Source: Amblyornis subalaris
Taxonomy: Eukaryota; Chordata; Aves; Passeriformes; Ptilonorhynchidae
Assembly (NCBI GenBank): GCA_018881555.1
Contig: JACAXG010000110.1
Location: forward strand, 417,695 to 481,694
DNA: 64,000 bases
Direction: 5' to 3'
A program made the position numbers and the translations under genes. The notes beneath the pieces were generated by a model. It was not told the DNA's origin. It worked only from the letters and a program-made list of their open reading frames with translations, and searched no databases. Of the stretch, positions 62,222-64,000 are shown one piece after another; position 1 is the first letter of the stretch; each line of letters begins with the position of its first letter.

Positions 62222-62359
62222 ATTGGCTTTGTTTCTCTGCTCCTCCCTTCACCTACCCTCATTGGTTTGTGTATTGTAGTTCCGCCTTTCTCTCCTCCCC
62301 CTGACCCTTATGTGATTGGTCCCTAGAGTTCTCTCCGCCCCTGGTTGGTCCGGTATAAA
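62222..62359 (+). promoter_or_regulatory. LTR promoter: CCAAT-type boxes and TATA
   Basis: ATTGG (inverted CCAAT) occurs at 62222-62226, 62261-62265 and 62315-62319, with a fourth related TTGG at 62345. A CCGCCCC GC-box-like stretch sits near 62335-62341 and TATAAA at 62354-62359. Transcription would start about 30 bp after the TATA, near 62385. Activity is not shown by sequence. Confidence 0.65.
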
Positions 62360-62413
62360 CTTCTGTGTACCGCTGTGTTCTGTGCTCTTCTGCCTCTGTT
62401 CCCGGACCCGAGG

Positions 62414-62419
62414 AATAAA
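62414..62419 (+). terminator. LTR polyadenylation signal
   Basis: An AATAAA lies about 55 bp after the TATA box and close to the presumed start, giving a very short R region. This is usual for avian retroviral LTRs. Confidence 0.6.
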
Positions 62420-62680
62420 CCGTTGCAACCCCAGAAGAGCCACCTCCCGACTCTTTGTCCCCGGGCTTAAGGCGCGGCCTGTGCGGAACACTGCTGGGTG
62501 ATAAGGAGTTGTTTGAGCCTCCGATAAAGGCTTTCCCTGCCGGGGAGCCTTTGGGTAGGTTGCGGCAGCCACCTCCCACTCAGCACCGCACACGCGCACC
62601 GAGGTACCGCCAGAGATCCGTGGAGCTCTCGGGAAGGTTGCAGCGCATTCCATCCACCCGCCGCGGCACGGGACCAAGAA

Positions 62681-62741
62681 AGAAATAAGGTGCTACTGGT
62701 GAGGGAGAATAATAAGAAGAAATAAGGTGCTACTAGTGGGG
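62681..62741 (+). repeat. 37-bp tandem repeat, about 1.6 units
   Basis: The core AGAAATAAGGTGCTACTRGT occurs at 62681 and again at 62718, with one difference. It begins just beyond the LTR flank. Confidence 0.88.
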
Positions 62742-64000
62742 CAGAACTCAGAAAAACGGTGTAGAACTACACTCTGCAAGTGGCTAGTCACCCCAGTCAT
62801 GCTGTCACCTCAGTCTTGATACACAGTCCACCCAATTCAAGTTTAAAGGTTTCTCTCTGTATGAGAACAGTGGATGAGTCATTTCACACAGAAATACAGA
62901 CCAACAGAGAATTTGAAAAAGTAGGTGAAAGTAAACCCAGAAAAGCTCACCCTCAACAGCTTTTTTATACACACTACCAACTTGAAGAGTTTTCTAAAGT
63001 TCTGTCTTTCGTTTAGAAACTTCCTTCTTGCTTTCTATTGTAGACAGGAGGTCTCTTTCTGTGTTGCACAGACAGAAGAGACCTGCTTTATTGAACACAG
63101 TAAACAAAACTTTTAATTCTGCTTTTAACACCGCTGTGGTTTTTGGGTTGCTGCACTAGGGTTAAAGGCAATCCACTCTCAAAGCGTCATGCCACTTTAC
63201 TGCACTGAATTAGTAATACATTTGCTAGAAGTCACCATGAGTCAGAGCAGTCTTTCAAATATAATGCTTTACAATAGAGCCTAATGTATTGATACTTACA
63301 GGTGTGTTTTCTTCTGCTTTCTCAGGTACAATGGAATAATTGGTGCTTCCAAAATTAAAAGTGAATTTAACAAAAAAAACTTTGAATCACAGCTGTTGTT
63401 TTTACATACCTGATGTTTAACCTTGACTTTCTGAACCAAATTCCCAGAAAGGCTCAGCCTGAGTCTTTAAAACACTGTATTACTTTCCCAGAATTAAAAA
63501 GAAAAAGCCTTTTCCTGTGGTTTAACCTTAACTGCTAGCATTCAGCTCTGAATACTTTAACAACAAGGGAAAATGTCATTACAAGCTGAAAACTGATGAA
63601 GCTCTAAAAACCTCAGAAAGACGTGTAGTTTTTAGTACAAAAAAGAAATGCTAGTTGATTAAAATTTTCTAAAAGTTAATTCCTCATTGTGTGCCAACTA
63701 AGATCAGTCAAACTGAGATAGTATACCTGTGCCATCAAGGTGTTTTGGAAAACAAACTGATGTCCCCTTTACACTACCAAACTCCAATTTCAGCACTCAA
63801 CAAAGGGTGTTTTGGGCTTTGACAGCCCAGTCATAGTTTGCTGGGATAGCTTCCCAAAGGAAGTCATAAAATAGCCTTCCAGCAATGTCAAGTATGGGAC
63901 ACCCCACAAATCTTCTTGATCGAGTCCCTTTTATATGAACTAAGAGCTAGTTTTGATGAAAAGATCTTTAAGTTTGCACTTCAAGCATTAAGAAGTAGGA
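62742..64000. other. Unassigned DNA
   Basis: No gene or repeat family was recognised up to the end of the window. Confidence 0.45.

Larger units (their letters stand above)
62063..62668 (+). mobile_element. CpG-rich solo LTR, ERVK-like by target duplication
   Basis: A 606-bp plus-strand LTR whose ends form an inverted repeat: TGTGGCGGTGGG at the left, CCCGCCGCGGCA at the right. The flanking caggac (62057-62062) and cgggac (62669-62674) match 5 of 6, the duplication size typical of betaretrovirus-like (ERVK) elements. U3 holds several inverted CCAAT boxes and a TATAAA (62354-62359). R-U5 has AATAAA (62414-62419) followed by about 250 bp of GC-rich U5 with many CpGs. The minus ORF of 142 codons across it (62249-62677) is a by-product of its base composition. 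Confidence 0.82.

Noticed and set aside
62249..62677. 142-codon minus-strand ORF
   Set aside because: It lies across a plus-strand LTR; its Arg/Gly/Pro-rich composition reflects GC-rich U5, not a gene.
1..64000. tRNA, rRNA, CRISPR array or bacterial-type operon
   Set aside because: No tRNA internal promoter boxes in a cloverleaf context, no rRNA text and no regular direct-repeat array were seen; the content is vertebrate.

Overview
The window looks like bird nuclear DNA. The decisive evidence is nine separate CR1 LINE insertions. Several end in the CR1 3' signature, a short repeat of the type ATTCTATGATTCT, and the longer ones carry recognisable but broken ORF2 (endonuclease plus reverse transcriptase) code. 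There are also at least thirteen avian-type endogenous-retrovirus LTRs or LTR pieces, and almost no SINE or DNA-transposon sequence that I recognise. The sequence is AT-rich, holds a few microsatellites, and has one ambiguous base (n at 55056), as in a draft vertebrate assembly. I cannot name the species or order.

I find no convincing protein-coding exon, tRNA, rRNA or CRISPR array. Every open reading frame that resembles a protein belongs to CR1 or, in one case, perhaps to an old retroviral pol gene. The remaining ORFs are short and have low-complexity or random-looking composition. The window is best read as intergenic or deep intronic sequence.

Layout. 1-8.8 kb: unassigned DNA with an old CR1 3' piece (2.1-3.0 kb, minus) and a 5'-truncated LTR (6.2-6.5 kb, plus). 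8.8-11.2 kb: a long minus-strand CR1 with endonuclease and RT relics. 11-21 kb: unassigned DNA, an ATG microsatellite, a TTCC run, and two plus-strand LTRs (17.0-17.7 and 20.5-21.2 kb). 23.6-25.6 kb: two plus-strand CR1 copies, the second with a large internal deletion. 25.6-33.7 kb: mostly unassigned, with a possible old retroviral pol tail and LTR at 30.1-31.0 kb and a GATA/ATAC microsatellite at 31.3 kb. 33.7-41.0 kb: three CR1s and two minus-strand solo LTRs. 45.4-50.1 kb: a cluster of four LTRs. 52.4-53.6 kb: a plus-strand CR1 split by an LTR. 55.0-58.0 kb: a nested block in which a CR1 sits inside a minus-strand LTR, which itself abuts an inverted LTR fragment. 62.1-62.7 kb: a GC-rich, CpG-rich LTR with an intact-looking promoter layout.

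For several solo LTRs I could read the target-site duplications by eye: ccttg (35.0 kb), catcc (45.4 kb) and tttgg (49.5 kb) are perfect 5-bp duplications, and caggac/cgggac (62.1 kb) is a 6-bp duplication with one mismatch. Paired LTRs of one family each have their own flanking duplication, so they are independent insertions later reduced to solo LTRs, not the two ends of one provirus. I saw no strong sign of a previously undescribed system. The most unusual items are the nested CR1-in-LTR block, a 64-bp near-identical segment shared by that LTR and a site 1 kb away, and the possible integrase-like tail at 30.2-30.4 kb. All homology calls are from memory and by-eye alignment; no search was run.
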